Below, piece after piece: positions 15,672 through 23,223 of a stretch of DNA of 64,000 nucleotides. This DNA comes from Streptomyces sp. ADI95-17. GTDB taxonomy: Bacteria > Actinomycetota > Actinomycetes > Streptomycetales > Streptomycetaceae. The DNA is taken from assembly GCF_003846175.1 (NCBI RefSeq), contig NZ_ML123052.1:222501-286500 (forward strand), written 5' to 3'. Every line of letters starts with the position of its first letter. The stretch's first letter is position 1. The notes under the pieces were generated by a model, which was given only the letters and a program-made list of their open reading frames with translations, was not told where the DNA came from and did no database searches. Made by a program: the position numbers and the translations under genes.

Positions 15672-16634
15672 TCAGGGAGTCGCCGCGCGGGTCAGGCGGG
15701 CGCCCAGATCGCTCAGGTACTCCACCATCTGCGGCGGGCCGTGCACGGTGAAGTCGCAGTCCACCAGCGCCAGCCGGAGCGCCACCCACTCCAGCGAGTC
15801 CGCGAGCACCGCCCGCAGCCGGCAGGTGTTCTCGCCGGTCCGCTCCAACGGGCCGATCGCGGCCGGCAGCCGCGCGGACACGAAGTCCGCCGGGGCCGCG
15901 AAGCTCACGTCGACCGCCAGCTCCGGCTGCCGGCGGGCGATGGAACCGGCGAGGAACTCGGCCGCGTCCCCCGTGGGCAGCGCGCGCGGAGCGAACCGGG
16001 CCCCGGTGGCGAACGGCTCGCTCACCCGGTCGACCCGGAACGTACGCCAGTCCTCGCGCCCCAGGTCGTACGCGACGAGGTACCAGCGCCACCCCGTGCT
16101 CACCAGCCGGTACGGCTCGGCCTCGCGCTTCGACTCGGCGCCGTCGCCCGCCCGGTACGCGAACCGCAGCCGCTCCTGGCCGGTGACCGCGGACGCCATC
16201 ACGGTCAGCGTCCGAGGGTCGATGGTCGAACCGTCGCCGCGGGTCAGCGGCATCGTCGCGTTCTGCAGCGTCGAGACCCGGTGGCGCAGCCGGGACGGCA
16301 GCACCTGCTCCAGCTTCGCCAGCGCCCGTACGGACGCCTCGTCCACCCCCTCGATCGCGTGCCCGGCCCCCGCCCGCAGGCCCACCGCGATGGCCACCGC
16401 CTCCTCGTCGTCGAGAAGCAGCGGCGGCATCGCGGTGCCCGCGACCAGCCGGTAGCCGCCGATGGAGCCGCGCGAGGCCTCTACCGGATAGCCGAGCTCG
16501 CGGAGCCGGTCGATGTCCCGGCGGATGGTGCGCGGGCTGACGTCCAGCCGCTCGGCGAGCTCGCTGCCCGGCCACTCGCGGGGGGTCTGGAGGAGCGACA
16601 GCAGATTCAGCAGTCGTGCCGGGGTGTCGGTCAT
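15672..16634 (-). CDS. WYL-domain (YafY-type) transcriptional regulator
   Basis: 320 residues. N-terminal HTH_11/DeoR-like helix-turn-helix at about 1-60 (RLLNLLSLLQTPREWPGSEL, LAERLDVSPRTIRRDIDRLR) with wing ASRGSIGGYRLVAG. The WYL domain follows at about 140-210; its signature here is WRWYLVAYDLGREDWRTFRVDRV. A WCX-like C-terminal domain ends the protein. WYL regulators bind nucleic acid or nucleotide-type ligands and act as repressors or activators. It is divergent from an MFS exporter with a 27-bp inverted repeat in the spacer, which makes that exporter the likely target. Confidence 0.9.
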   Translation of the reverse strand: MTDTPARLLNLLSLLQTPREWPGSELAERLDVSPRTIRRDIDRLRELGYPVEASRGSIGGYRLVAGTAMPPLLLDDEEAVAIAVGLRAGAGHAIEGVDEASVRALAKLEQVLPSRLRHRVSTLQNATMPLTRGDGSTIDPRTLTVMASAVTGQERLRFAYRAGDGAESKREAEPYRLVSTGWRWYLVAYDLGREDWRTFRVDRVSEPFATGARFAPRALPTGDAAEFLAGSIARRQPELAVDVSFAAPADFVSARLPAAIGPLERTGENTCRLRAVLADSLEWVALRLALVDCDFTVHGPPQMVEYLSDLGARLTRAATP

Positions 16635-16732
16635 GGGCTCAGCCTTCTGCCTGGGTGCCGGTCCACTGCCTGGATGTGTGGGGTGTCGGTCGGCTCATGC
16701 GGGGGTGTCGGTCGTCTCATCAGGATGCCCAT

Positions 16733-16759
16733 CCATTGGGTCATGAGCTGACCTAATGG
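16733..16759. promoter_or_regulatory. 27-bp inverted repeat operator between WYL regulator and MFS exporter
   Basis: Arms CCATTGGGTCA and TGACCTAATGG match at 10 of 11 positions around a 5-base centre TGAGC. It ends only 17 bases before the exporter ATG at 16777, which has no Shine-Dalgarno sequence, so the operator overlaps or abuts the exporter promoter. The obvious ligand protein is the divergent WYL regulator. Confidence 0.7.
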
Positions 16760-16776
16760 CTGTTTAGTTTCTTCAT

Positions 16777-18372
16777 ATGACTTCTTCCGCACCTCTGTCG
16801 TCCACGGCATCCGGGCCCACGGTGTCCTCGGACCCGTCGGACCGGCGACGCTGGTTCGCACTCGCCATCGTCATGACCGCGGCCTTCATGGACCTGGTCG
16901 ACGTCACGATCGTCAACATCGCCATCCCGAGCATCCAGGAGGACACCGGCGCCTCGTTCAGCTCGATCCAGTGGATCACCGCCGGCTACGCCCTGGCGTT
17001 CGCGGCCGGGCTGATCACCGGCGGCCGGCTGGGTGACATCTACGGCCGCAAGCGGCTGTTCCTCATCGGCATCGGCGGCTTCACGCTGGCCTCCGCGCTC
17101 TGCGGCTTCGCCGTGAACCCGGAGATGCTGGTCGCCTCCCGCATCCTCCAGGGCGGCACCGCCGCGCTGATGGTTCCGCAGGTGCTGTCGATCGTGCACG
17201 CCACCTTCCCGGCCCACGAGCGCGGCAAGGTCTTCGGCCTCTTCGGTGCGATCGTCGGCCTCGGCGCCGTCTCCGGCCCGCTGCTGGGCGCGCTGCTCAC
17301 CGAGTGGAACATCGCCGGTCTCGAATGGCGGCCGATCTTCCTGATCAACCTGCCCGTCGGCATCGCCGGACTGCTGCTCGGCCGGAAGTTCATCACCGAG
17401 TCCAAGGCCCCGAAGGCGCTCCGGCTCGACCTGATCGGCGTCGTCCTGGTGACACTGGGCATGCTGATGCTGATCTACCCGCTGACCCGTGGGCGCGAGC
17501 TGGGCTGGCCGGTGTGGGGCTATGTGTCGATGGGCGGCAGCCTGCTGGTGTTCCTGGCCCTGGTCGTGTTCGAGCGGTCGAAGGCGCGCAAGGACGGCTC
17601 GCCGCTGGTCGAGCTGTCGCTGTTCCGGGTCAAGAGCTTCGCGGCGGGCATCGCGGTGCAGCTGACCTTCGGCATCGGGCTCGGCATCTTCTTCCTGGTC
17701 TGGACGCTCTACATGCAGATGGGCCTCGGCTGGAGCGCGCTCCGGGCCGGCACGACCGGTGTGCCGTTCTCGATCGCCGTCTCGTTCGCCGCCGGGATCT
17801 CCGTGCAGAAGCTGGTGCCCCGGTTCGGCCGCAAGGTTCTTCAGGCGGGTGCGGCGCTGATGGTCGCCGGACTGCTGATCTACATCTGGGAGTCCGACCG
17901 GTACGGCATGGGCATCACGTCCTGGCAGATGATCCTGCCGCTGGTGGTCATGGGTACGGGCATGGGCCTGATCGTGGCGCCGCTGACGGACATGGTGCTC
18001 TCCGAGGTGCCGAAGGAGCACTCCGGTTCGGCCTCCGGGCTGATCAACACCGTGCAGCAGATGGGCAACGCGCTCGGCCTCGGGCTGGTCGCGGTCGTCT
18101 TCTTCGGCTCGATCGACGACCGGCTGGCGCCGCCGCAGGTGGGCCCGGCGTTCGCGGAGGCGTTCCAGCACTCGCTGTGGTGGGTGGCCGGGGTGCTCGC
18201 GGTGATCTTCCTGGTGATGTTCGCGCTGCCCGCGCGGCCGCAGCGGCAGGCGGAGGACGGCGAGGAGTCCGACGACGCGGGTGCCGATGCGGGGGCCGCT
18301 GCCGGTGTGGGTGTGGGCGCGGCCGGGGCGAGCGGCTCCGATGTCGCGAAGGAGCCTGCGCTGACCTCCTGA
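16777..18372 (+). CDS. MFS exporter, DHA2 (EmrB/QacA) family
   Basis: 531 residues. Motif D1 is seen as VDVTIVNIAIPSIQ, motif A as GGRLGDIYGRKRLF, motif C-like as GAVSGPLLGALL; 14 hydrophobic segments are plausible, followed by a 50-residue acidic, Ala/Gly-rich tail (GEESDDAGADAGAAAG) of no known function. It would expel drugs or metabolites by proton antiport. The ATG at 16777 lacks a clear ribosome-binding site and lies close to the operator, suggesting a leaderless or nearly leaderless mRNA. Likely controlled by the divergent WYL protein. A TTCG-loop terminator follows. Confidence 0.9.
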   Translation: MTSSAPLSSTASGPTVSSDPSDRRRWFALAIVMTAAFMDLVDVTIVNIAIPSIQEDTGASFSSIQWITAGYALAFAAGLITGGRLGDIYGRKRLFLIGIGGFTLASALCGFAVNPEMLVASRILQGGTAALMVPQVLSIVHATFPAHERGKVFGLFGAIVGLGAVSGPLLGALLTEWNIAGLEWRPIFLINLPVGIAGLLLGRKFITESKAPKALRLDLIGVVLVTLGMLMLIYPLTRGRELGWPVWGYVSMGGSLLVFLALVVFERSKARKDGSPLVELSLFRVKSFAAGIAVQLTFGIGLGIFFLVWTLYMQMGLGWSALRAGTTGVPFSIAVSFAAGISVQKLVPRFGRKVLQAGAALMVAGLLIYIWESDRYGMGITSWQMILPLVVMGTGMGLIVAPLTDMVLSEVPKEHSGSASGLINTVQQMGNALGLGLVAVVFFGSIDDRLAPPQVGPAFAEAFQHSLWWVAGVLAVIFLVMFALPARPQRQAEDGEESDDAGADAGAAAGVGVGAAGASGSDVAKEPALTS

Positions 18373-18398
18373 CCTGCCTCTACCGGGTCTGCCGGGAA

Positions 18399-18436
18399 CG
18401 CGGGTGCCCGCACCCTTCGGGGTGCGGGCACCCGCG
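18399..18436 (+). terminator. Hairpin terminator with TTCG loop after MFS exporter
   Basis: CGCGGGTGCCCGCACCC pairs perfectly with its complement across TTCG (17-bp stem). It lies between convergent genes and probably acts in both directions. Confidence 0.88.
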
Positions 18437-18498
18437 CGTCCGAATCGCTGTCCGCGTCGGCCTTCCGGGGGCCGGGGGCGGGGGCATGGGGTCCGGGG

Positions 18499-19269
18499 TC
18501 AGCAGATGCGTGTGCGGCTCTCCATGGCCCCGCGGGCGGTGTCCTCGTCGCCGTAGACCTCGCACATGTGGCGGCCGTCCGGCGTGGCCGTGTGCTCGAC
18601 CTCCCACAGGCTCGTCTCGCTGCCGTCGAGAAGCAGGAAGGCGTGCTCGTACAGGGTGAATCCGGCGTCCCGCCCGTCCACCTGGCACTGCCGGCCGAAG
18701 ACCTGGGTGATGTGGTGGGCGAAGGCGGCACGCAGCAGCCGGGCGGTCTCCTCGCCGGGGCCGTCGCTGTTCTCCGCGCGACGCAGTACACGGCGGGCGT
18801 GGTCGGCGGAGTTGTCCGGGGCGTACATCCGGGGCAGCGGGGCCGGGGGAGCCGCCATCAGGACCGTGAGTATCTCCAGGTCGGCCTGCGGCCCGTCGTC
18901 CCCGAACACCGGAACCTCACCGAAACTGCCGGTCAGCCTGGCGGCGGCGACATGGGCATCGGCCTCGTCGTCGTACAGCTCGTGGTGCCTGGGATCGGGC
19001 TCCGTGCGGGAGTGCGGGCCGACCGCGCTCCGCGGGCCTCCGTGCACCAGCTCCCAGAGGGAGAGCGCGGTGCCGTCGGACAGCAGATACGTGTGCCGGT
19101 AGGTCTCGCGGTGGAGTACGGAACTGTGGTGCGAGGAGTGCAGGGAACTGCTGTGGGCGAGCGCGGTACCGAGTCTCTCGACCGTGCTGTCGGGCAGGTC
19201 GAAAGAGTTGAGTGCCCGTCGCAGGAGTCGCTCGAGGTGCTGCTCGGTTGTCTCGTACGGATCGCTCAA
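18499..19269 (-). CDS. DUF6227 family protein
   Basis: 256 residues from TTG 19269, chosen because GGAGA lies seven bases upstream and it gives the expected SDPYETTEQHLERLLRRALN start; ATG 19314 would add 15 residues. The family is restricted to streptomycetes and relatives. Visible features: an N-terminal helical part, then two related segments, TYLLSDGTALSLWELVH (about residue 70) and HAFLLLDGSETSLWEVEH (about 222), each followed by a xxYxDExxA motif (LYDDEADAHVAA, VYGDEDTARGA). The protein thus appears to be an internal duplication. Acidic, soluble, no catalytic motif evident. Function unknown. Confidence 0.85.
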   Translation of the reverse strand: MSDPYETTEQHLERLLRRALNSFDLPDSTVERLGTALAHSSSLHSSHHSSVLHRETYRHTYLLSDGTALSLWELVHGGPRSAVGPHSRTEPDPRHHELYDDEADAHVAAARLTGSFGEVPVFGDDGPQADLEILTVLMAAPPAPLPRMYAPDNSADHARRVLRRAENSDGPGEETARLLRAAFAHHITQVFGRQCQVDGRDAGFTLYEHAFLLLDGSETSLWEVEHTATPDGRHMCEVYGDEDTARGAMESRTRIC

Positions 19270-19403
19270 GGTGCTGTCTCCAGGCCGTTGCCGCGTGTTA
19301 CTTGCTGCGTGCATAACGTAGTCCCTGGGTCCGACATCGTGACCGGGGTTCAGGAAAACGTATGGCACACGCAGATGGTTCCTGGCGGTTCGTCCGAACT
19401 TCC

Positions 19404-20555
19404 TTACCCCGCAGGCGAGTCGGGCGCCGGGGCGCTGCCCGCCGAGGTCCGCGGGGCGGGCGGCGGTATGTCGTAGAGATCGCCGTACGAGGGGTAGCGG
19501 CCGCCGCCGGGGCGGCCGTCGACGCTCCGAGCTGCGCGGACGGCCTTCACGATGGCGCGCGCGAGCACGTCCGCGCCGGCCGCCAGCAGCTCGTTGAGGG
19601 CGATCGGATTCCGCGGATCCAGCGTCCGCTCGCCCGTGGCCAGCGCGAAAACGGTGTCCCCGTCGGTGAGCAGATGTACGGGACGGACGGCGCGCGCCAG
19701 CCCGTCGTGCGCCGTACCCGCGAGCTTCTGCGCCTGGGCCCGGGTGAGGTCGGCGTCCGTCGCGACGACGGCGAGCGTGGTGTTGAGCGGGGGCCGTGCG
19801 TCGGCCTCCCGCACTTCGGCGAGCCGCTGCTCCGCCGCACGGACGGCCTCGGGCGCCGGGTGCACCGGCGGTTCGGCGGCGCCGTACTCCCCGTACGGCA
19901 CCCCGGTACGCGGATCGACCACCGAGCCCGCCGCGTTCACCACGACGAGCGCCCCCACTGTGATCCCGGAAGGCAGCAGCAGGCTCGCGGTGCCCACGCC
20001 GCCCTTGAGCTGCCCGGCGACCGCGCCCGTACCGGCCCCCACGTTTCCCTCGGAGACTGGTGCCCCCGAAGTGGTGGACGCCGCGTCCTCCACCGCCGCA
20101 CGGCCCGTCGAGGCGTCGGGGCGGGCCCGCCAGTCGCCGCCCCGTCCCAGGTCGAAGACGCACGCGGCGGGGACCACCGGCACCACCTGCCCCGGATCGG
20201 GGCCGACCCGCACCCCGCGCCCCTGCTCCTCCAGCCAGGCCATCACCCCGGACGCCGCGTCCAGGCCGTAGGCGCTGCCGCCCGTCAGGACGACGGCGTC
20301 GATGCGCTGCACCAGATTGCGCGGATCGAGCGCGTCCGTCTCGCGGGTGCCCGGACCGCCACCGCGTACGTCGACGGCCGCGACCGCACCGCCCTCGGGG
20401 GCGAGGACGACGGTGGTGCCGCTCAACGCGCCCTCGCCCGGCACCTGCGCATGGCCGACTCGCAGCCCCGCGACATCGGTCAGCGCGTCGAGCGGCCCGG
20501 CGGAAGGGGCTGCCGGCTTCCGGGCTGTCCGGGGCTTCCGGGGTTCTTCCGTCAC
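19404..20555 (-). CDS. P1/S58 family peptidase (DmpA / nylon-oligomer hydrolase type)
   Basis: 383 residues. N-terminal nucleophile fold: the precursor is cut before Thr259 in PLNTTLAVVATDADLT, the autocleavage and Asp motif known from NylC and DmpA. Other family marks are DVAGLRVGHAQV near 28, DVRGGGPGTRETDAL near 63, and LTGGSAYGLDAASGVM near 89. Relatives hydrolyse N-terminal D/L-amino acids of peptides, beta-peptides or cyclic amides. Probably cytoplasmic, since no signal peptide is visible (the N-terminus is Lys/Arg/Pro-rich). No operon partner; lies between DUF6227 and LtrA on the same strand. Confidence 0.87.
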   Translation of the reverse strand: MTEEPRKPRTARKPAAPSAGPLDALTDVAGLRVGHAQVPGEGALSGTTVVLAPEGGAVAAVDVRGGGPGTRETDALDPRNLVQRIDAVVLTGGSAYGLDAASGVMAWLEEQGRGVRVGPDPGQVVPVVPAACVFDLGRGGDWRARPDASTGRAAVEDAASTTSGAPVSEGNVGAGTGAVAGQLKGGVGTASLLLPSGITVGALVVVNAAGSVVDPRTGVPYGEYGAAEPPVHPAPEAVRAAEQRLAEVREADARPPLNTTLAVVATDADLTRAQAQKLAGTAHDGLARAVRPVHLLTDGDTVFALATGERTLDPRNPIALNELLAAGADVLARAIVKAVRAARSVDGRPGGGRYPSYGDLYDIPPPAPRTSAGSAPAPDSPAG

Positions 20556-20681
20556 TGATTGCTCCTCACCGAGTGCTCCTCACCACGCGCTCCGCACTTG
20601 AGTGGGCCACCGGGTGGGCCACGGGCCGAGCCGTCGCCGCCCGTCGCCCCGGCCGTCCGTGGCTCCGGTCGCCCGTCGCGC

Positions 20682-21851
20682 TCACCCGGCCGGGGCGGGG
20701 CGCCGGGACAGCGCCACCTCCACGGCCACGGCGGCCGCGGCGACCAGACCGGCCGCGAACACCGCCCACCCGCCGGCGAACGTGCAGGCCAGGATGGCCA
20801 GCGCGGCCACGGGGAGGGCCAGTTGCTCTGCGAGGTCGCGCTTGAAGTGGCGGGCGTGCAGCGTCCACACAGTCAGCAGGAAGAGTGCGGAGGGAATGGT
20901 CACCGCGGCGGCGGCCGCCGTGTCCGAGACATGCGCCTTGCCCACGGCGTGCTCCACCGCCACCTCGATGCCCGCGCCGATGGCGGCCGCGGAACCGAAG
21001 ATCAGGTAGTGCCCGTATCCCCAGATGAACGCTTCCCTGCTGCCGCGCAGGTAGTCATGGATCGGCACGGCGAAATAGATCCACCAGGCGGAGAAGACGA
21101 TCAGCAGCCCGCCCGCGGCGATCGGCAGCAGCTCACCGAGCGCGTCGTGCTCGTCCACCGCCTCCTGGACCGCGACCGTGGCCGCCGCGATCGTCTCGCC
21201 CAGCACGATGATCGTGAACAGTCCGTACCGCTCGCTGATGTGGTGCGGATGCCAGCTCGTCGAGCGGTCGCGCTCGGCGATCGCGGGAACGGACATCTCC
21301 GCGAGGGCGAGCACGACGAAGGCGGCGGTACGGACCGGGCCCGAGTCGGCGGGCAGGAACAGCATGGCGATCCAGCCCAGTTGCACCACCGTGATCCCGA
21401 CGGCGTACCGCAGCGCCACCCGCCGCTCGGCGCCCTCGGTGCAGTGCGCGGCGCGCAGCCACTGGCTGGTCAGCGCGAGCCGCATCACCACGTAACCGAT
21501 GACGACGACCGTCCAGTCGCCCGCGTCGAAGGCGCGCGGCACCCCGGCGGCCAGGATGAGCACACCGGTGATCTGGACGAGCGTGACGACGCGGTACAGC
21601 GGGTCGTCGGTGTCGTAGGCCGAGGCGAACCAGCTGAAGTTGACCCAGGCCCACCAGATCGCGAAGAAGACGGCGGCGTAGCTGCCGACTCCGGTGAGGG
21701 TGTGGCCTTCGGCGACGGCGTGCACCAGCCGTGCGCCCGCCTGCGCCACGGCGACGACGAAACACAGGTCGAAGAAGAGTTCCAGCGGGGTCGAGGCGCG
21801 ATGTTTCTCGGTGCGGCTGCGAGCCATCATTACGGGCATGGGAGCCAGCAC
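20682..21851 (-). CDS. Low temperature requirement protein A (LtrA) family membrane protein
   Basis: 389 residues from GTG 21851; in-frame ATGs at 21839 and 21830 are alternatives, none with a good ribosome-binding site. The LtrA signature is strong: ASTPLELFFDLCFVVAVAQ at the start, WWAWVNFSWFASAYDTDDP near 70, HHISERYGLFTIIVLGETIAA near 205 and FSAWWIYFAVP near 260. About 12 hydrophobic helices. The family was named from a Listeria cold-growth mutant; its transport or enzymatic activity is unknown. Divergent from the Mo-enzyme operon. Confidence 0.87.
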   Translation of the reverse strand: MLAPMPVMMARSRTEKHRASTPLELFFDLCFVVAVAQAGARLVHAVAEGHTLTGVGSYAAVFFAIWWAWVNFSWFASAYDTDDPLYRVVTLVQITGVLILAAGVPRAFDAGDWTVVVIGYVVMRLALTSQWLRAAHCTEGAERRVALRYAVGITVVQLGWIAMLFLPADSGPVRTAAFVVLALAEMSVPAIAERDRSTSWHPHHISERYGLFTIIVLGETIAAATVAVQEAVDEHDALGELLPIAAGGLLIVFSAWWIYFAVPIHDYLRGSREAFIWGYGHYLIFGSAAAIGAGIEVAVEHAVGKAHVSDTAAAAAVTIPSALFLLTVWTLHARHFKRDLAEQLALPVAALAILACTFAGGWAVFAAGLVAAAAVAVEVALSRRPAPAG

Positions 21852-21963
21852 ACCAGACGGGGTACGGCCCCGCTGAACGGGGCACGCCCCGGATGGACGA
21901 TCGGCTCACCCCGCCGAGCCGTAAATCAGGACCAACCGTCAGATACCGCCCTACGGTGACGGG

Positions 21964-23223
21964 GTGACCGAGCCGCCAGAACCTTCCGACGCAGCCGCGC
22001 AGCCCACCCCCGGTGCGCGTACCGGCCCCGCCGAGGCGCCCGGCCCCACCGGCCCGGCCAGTCCCACCGGCCCGGCAGGCTCCGCCGGTCCCGCAGGCTC
22101 TGCTGGTCCCACAGGTCCCACAGGTCCCACAGGTCCCGCAGGCTCCGCCGGTCCCGCAGGCTCTGCTGGTCCCACAGGTTTCGCAGGCTCCGCCGGGGCC
22201 CGCTCCGTCACCGGCCGGGCGACCGCGGCCGGTGTCATCGTCTCCGTCCTCCTGATCCTCGCGATCGTGCTCGGCAGCCGGCTGCTGGAGAACTTCGACT
22301 CCGCCCTTCTCCCGTACGCGGTCGCCGCCGTCTTCCTCGCGTTCGGCGTCGCCTACCGCTACATGGTCTGGGTCTCCGCCCCCGGAGCCCGGCGGCTGTT
22401 CAACCAGGGGTGGCGGAGCTTCTTCTCGGTGGCCAACTTCCGCAAGGCCCCCACCGCACTGCCCCGGATGATCGCCACGTACCTGGGCTTCCAGAAATTC
22501 CTCGGAGCCCGCTCGCACGCCCGCTGGGCCGCCCACCAGCTGATCTTCTGGGGCTGCGTCCTCGCCGCGCTGATCACCTTCCCACTGACCTGGGGCTGGT
22601 TCACCTTCACCTCCGGCACCGGCTCGGGGCCCGGCTACGAGATGCGTATCTGGGGCTTCAAGATCATCGGATTCGACTCCCTGGACGTCCTGGGCTGGCT
22701 GATGTTCCACGGCCTGGACATCGCCGCCGTGCTCGTCATCCCCGGCGCCTCGTACTTCCTGTGGCGCCGGATGAAGGACCGCGGCGCCATCACCGGCCAG
22801 CGTTTCGCCTACGACCTGGTCCCACTGATCGCACTCATCGTCATCTCCGTGACCGGCCTGCTTCTCACCTTCTCGTCGGTCTTCCTGCACGGCGGCGGAT
22901 ACGAGTTCCTGGCGGTCCTCCACATGGTGTCGGTGGTGTTCACCCTCATCTACATCCCGTTCGGGAAGTTCTTCCACATCGTCCAGCGCCCGGCTGCGGT
23001 CGGCATGCAGCTGTTCAAATACACCGCCCGGCAGGACCGGGAGGTCTTCGCCTGCCGCCGCTGCGAGGAGCCCATCGACACCGGGCCCTACGTCGACAAC
23101 CTCCGCGCCACCATGCGCGACCTCAGCCTTGGCTTCGACGAGTGGGCCGAATACTGCCCGCGCTGCAAGCGGGTGCTGCGGGGCAGTGCCTATCTCTCCC
23201 AGGTGAAGAAGGGCTTCAAGTGA
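21964..23223 (+). CDS. NarI/heme-b-like membrane subunit with collagen-like N-terminal tail
   Basis: 419 residues, GTG start. Residues about 20-80 are Gly-Xaa-Yaa repeats (GPTGPTGPTGPAGSAGPAGS) predicted to lie before the first helix. Six hydrophobic helices follow (about 88-108, 115-140, 180-205, 240-265, 285-312, 318-345) with histidines placed as possible heme ligands (RWAAHQL, LMFHGLD, VLHMVS, KFFHIVQRP). The C-terminal domain has two CxxC pairs (CRRCEEP near 363 and YCPRCKR near 396), so a metal centre facing the cytoplasm is likely. Such proteins are easily mislabelled as MFS transporters. The next gene starts inside its stop codon (GTGA), so it is a subunit of the molybdoenzyme complex, probably the quinone-reactive anchor. 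Confidence 0.75.
   Translation: MTEPPEPSDAAAQPTPGARTGPAEAPGPTGPASPTGPAGSAGPAGSAGPTGPTGPTGPAGSAGPAGSAGPTGFAGSAGARSVTGRATAAGVIVSVLLILAIVLGSRLLENFDSALLPYAVAAVFLAFGVAYRYMVWVSAPGARRLFNQGWRSFFSVANFRKAPTALPRMIATYLGFQKFLGARSHARWAAHQLIFWGCVLAALITFPLTWGWFTFTSGTGSGPGYEMRIWGFKIIGFDSLDVLGWLMFHGLDIAAVLVIPGASYFLWRRMKDRGAITGQRFAYDLVPLIALIVISVTGLLLTFSSVFLHGGGYEFLAVLHMVSVVFTLIYIPFGKFFHIVQRPAAVGMQLFKYTARQDREVFACRRCEEPIDTGPYVDNLRATMRDLSLGFDEWAEYCPRCKRVLRGSAYLSQVKKGFK

Noticed and set aside
18499..20163. Single 554-codon protein spanning DUF6227 and the P1 peptidase region
   Set aside because: The N-terminal part is an out-of-frame shadow of the peptidase gene; the DUF6227 family start lies at 19269 with its own ribosome-binding site.
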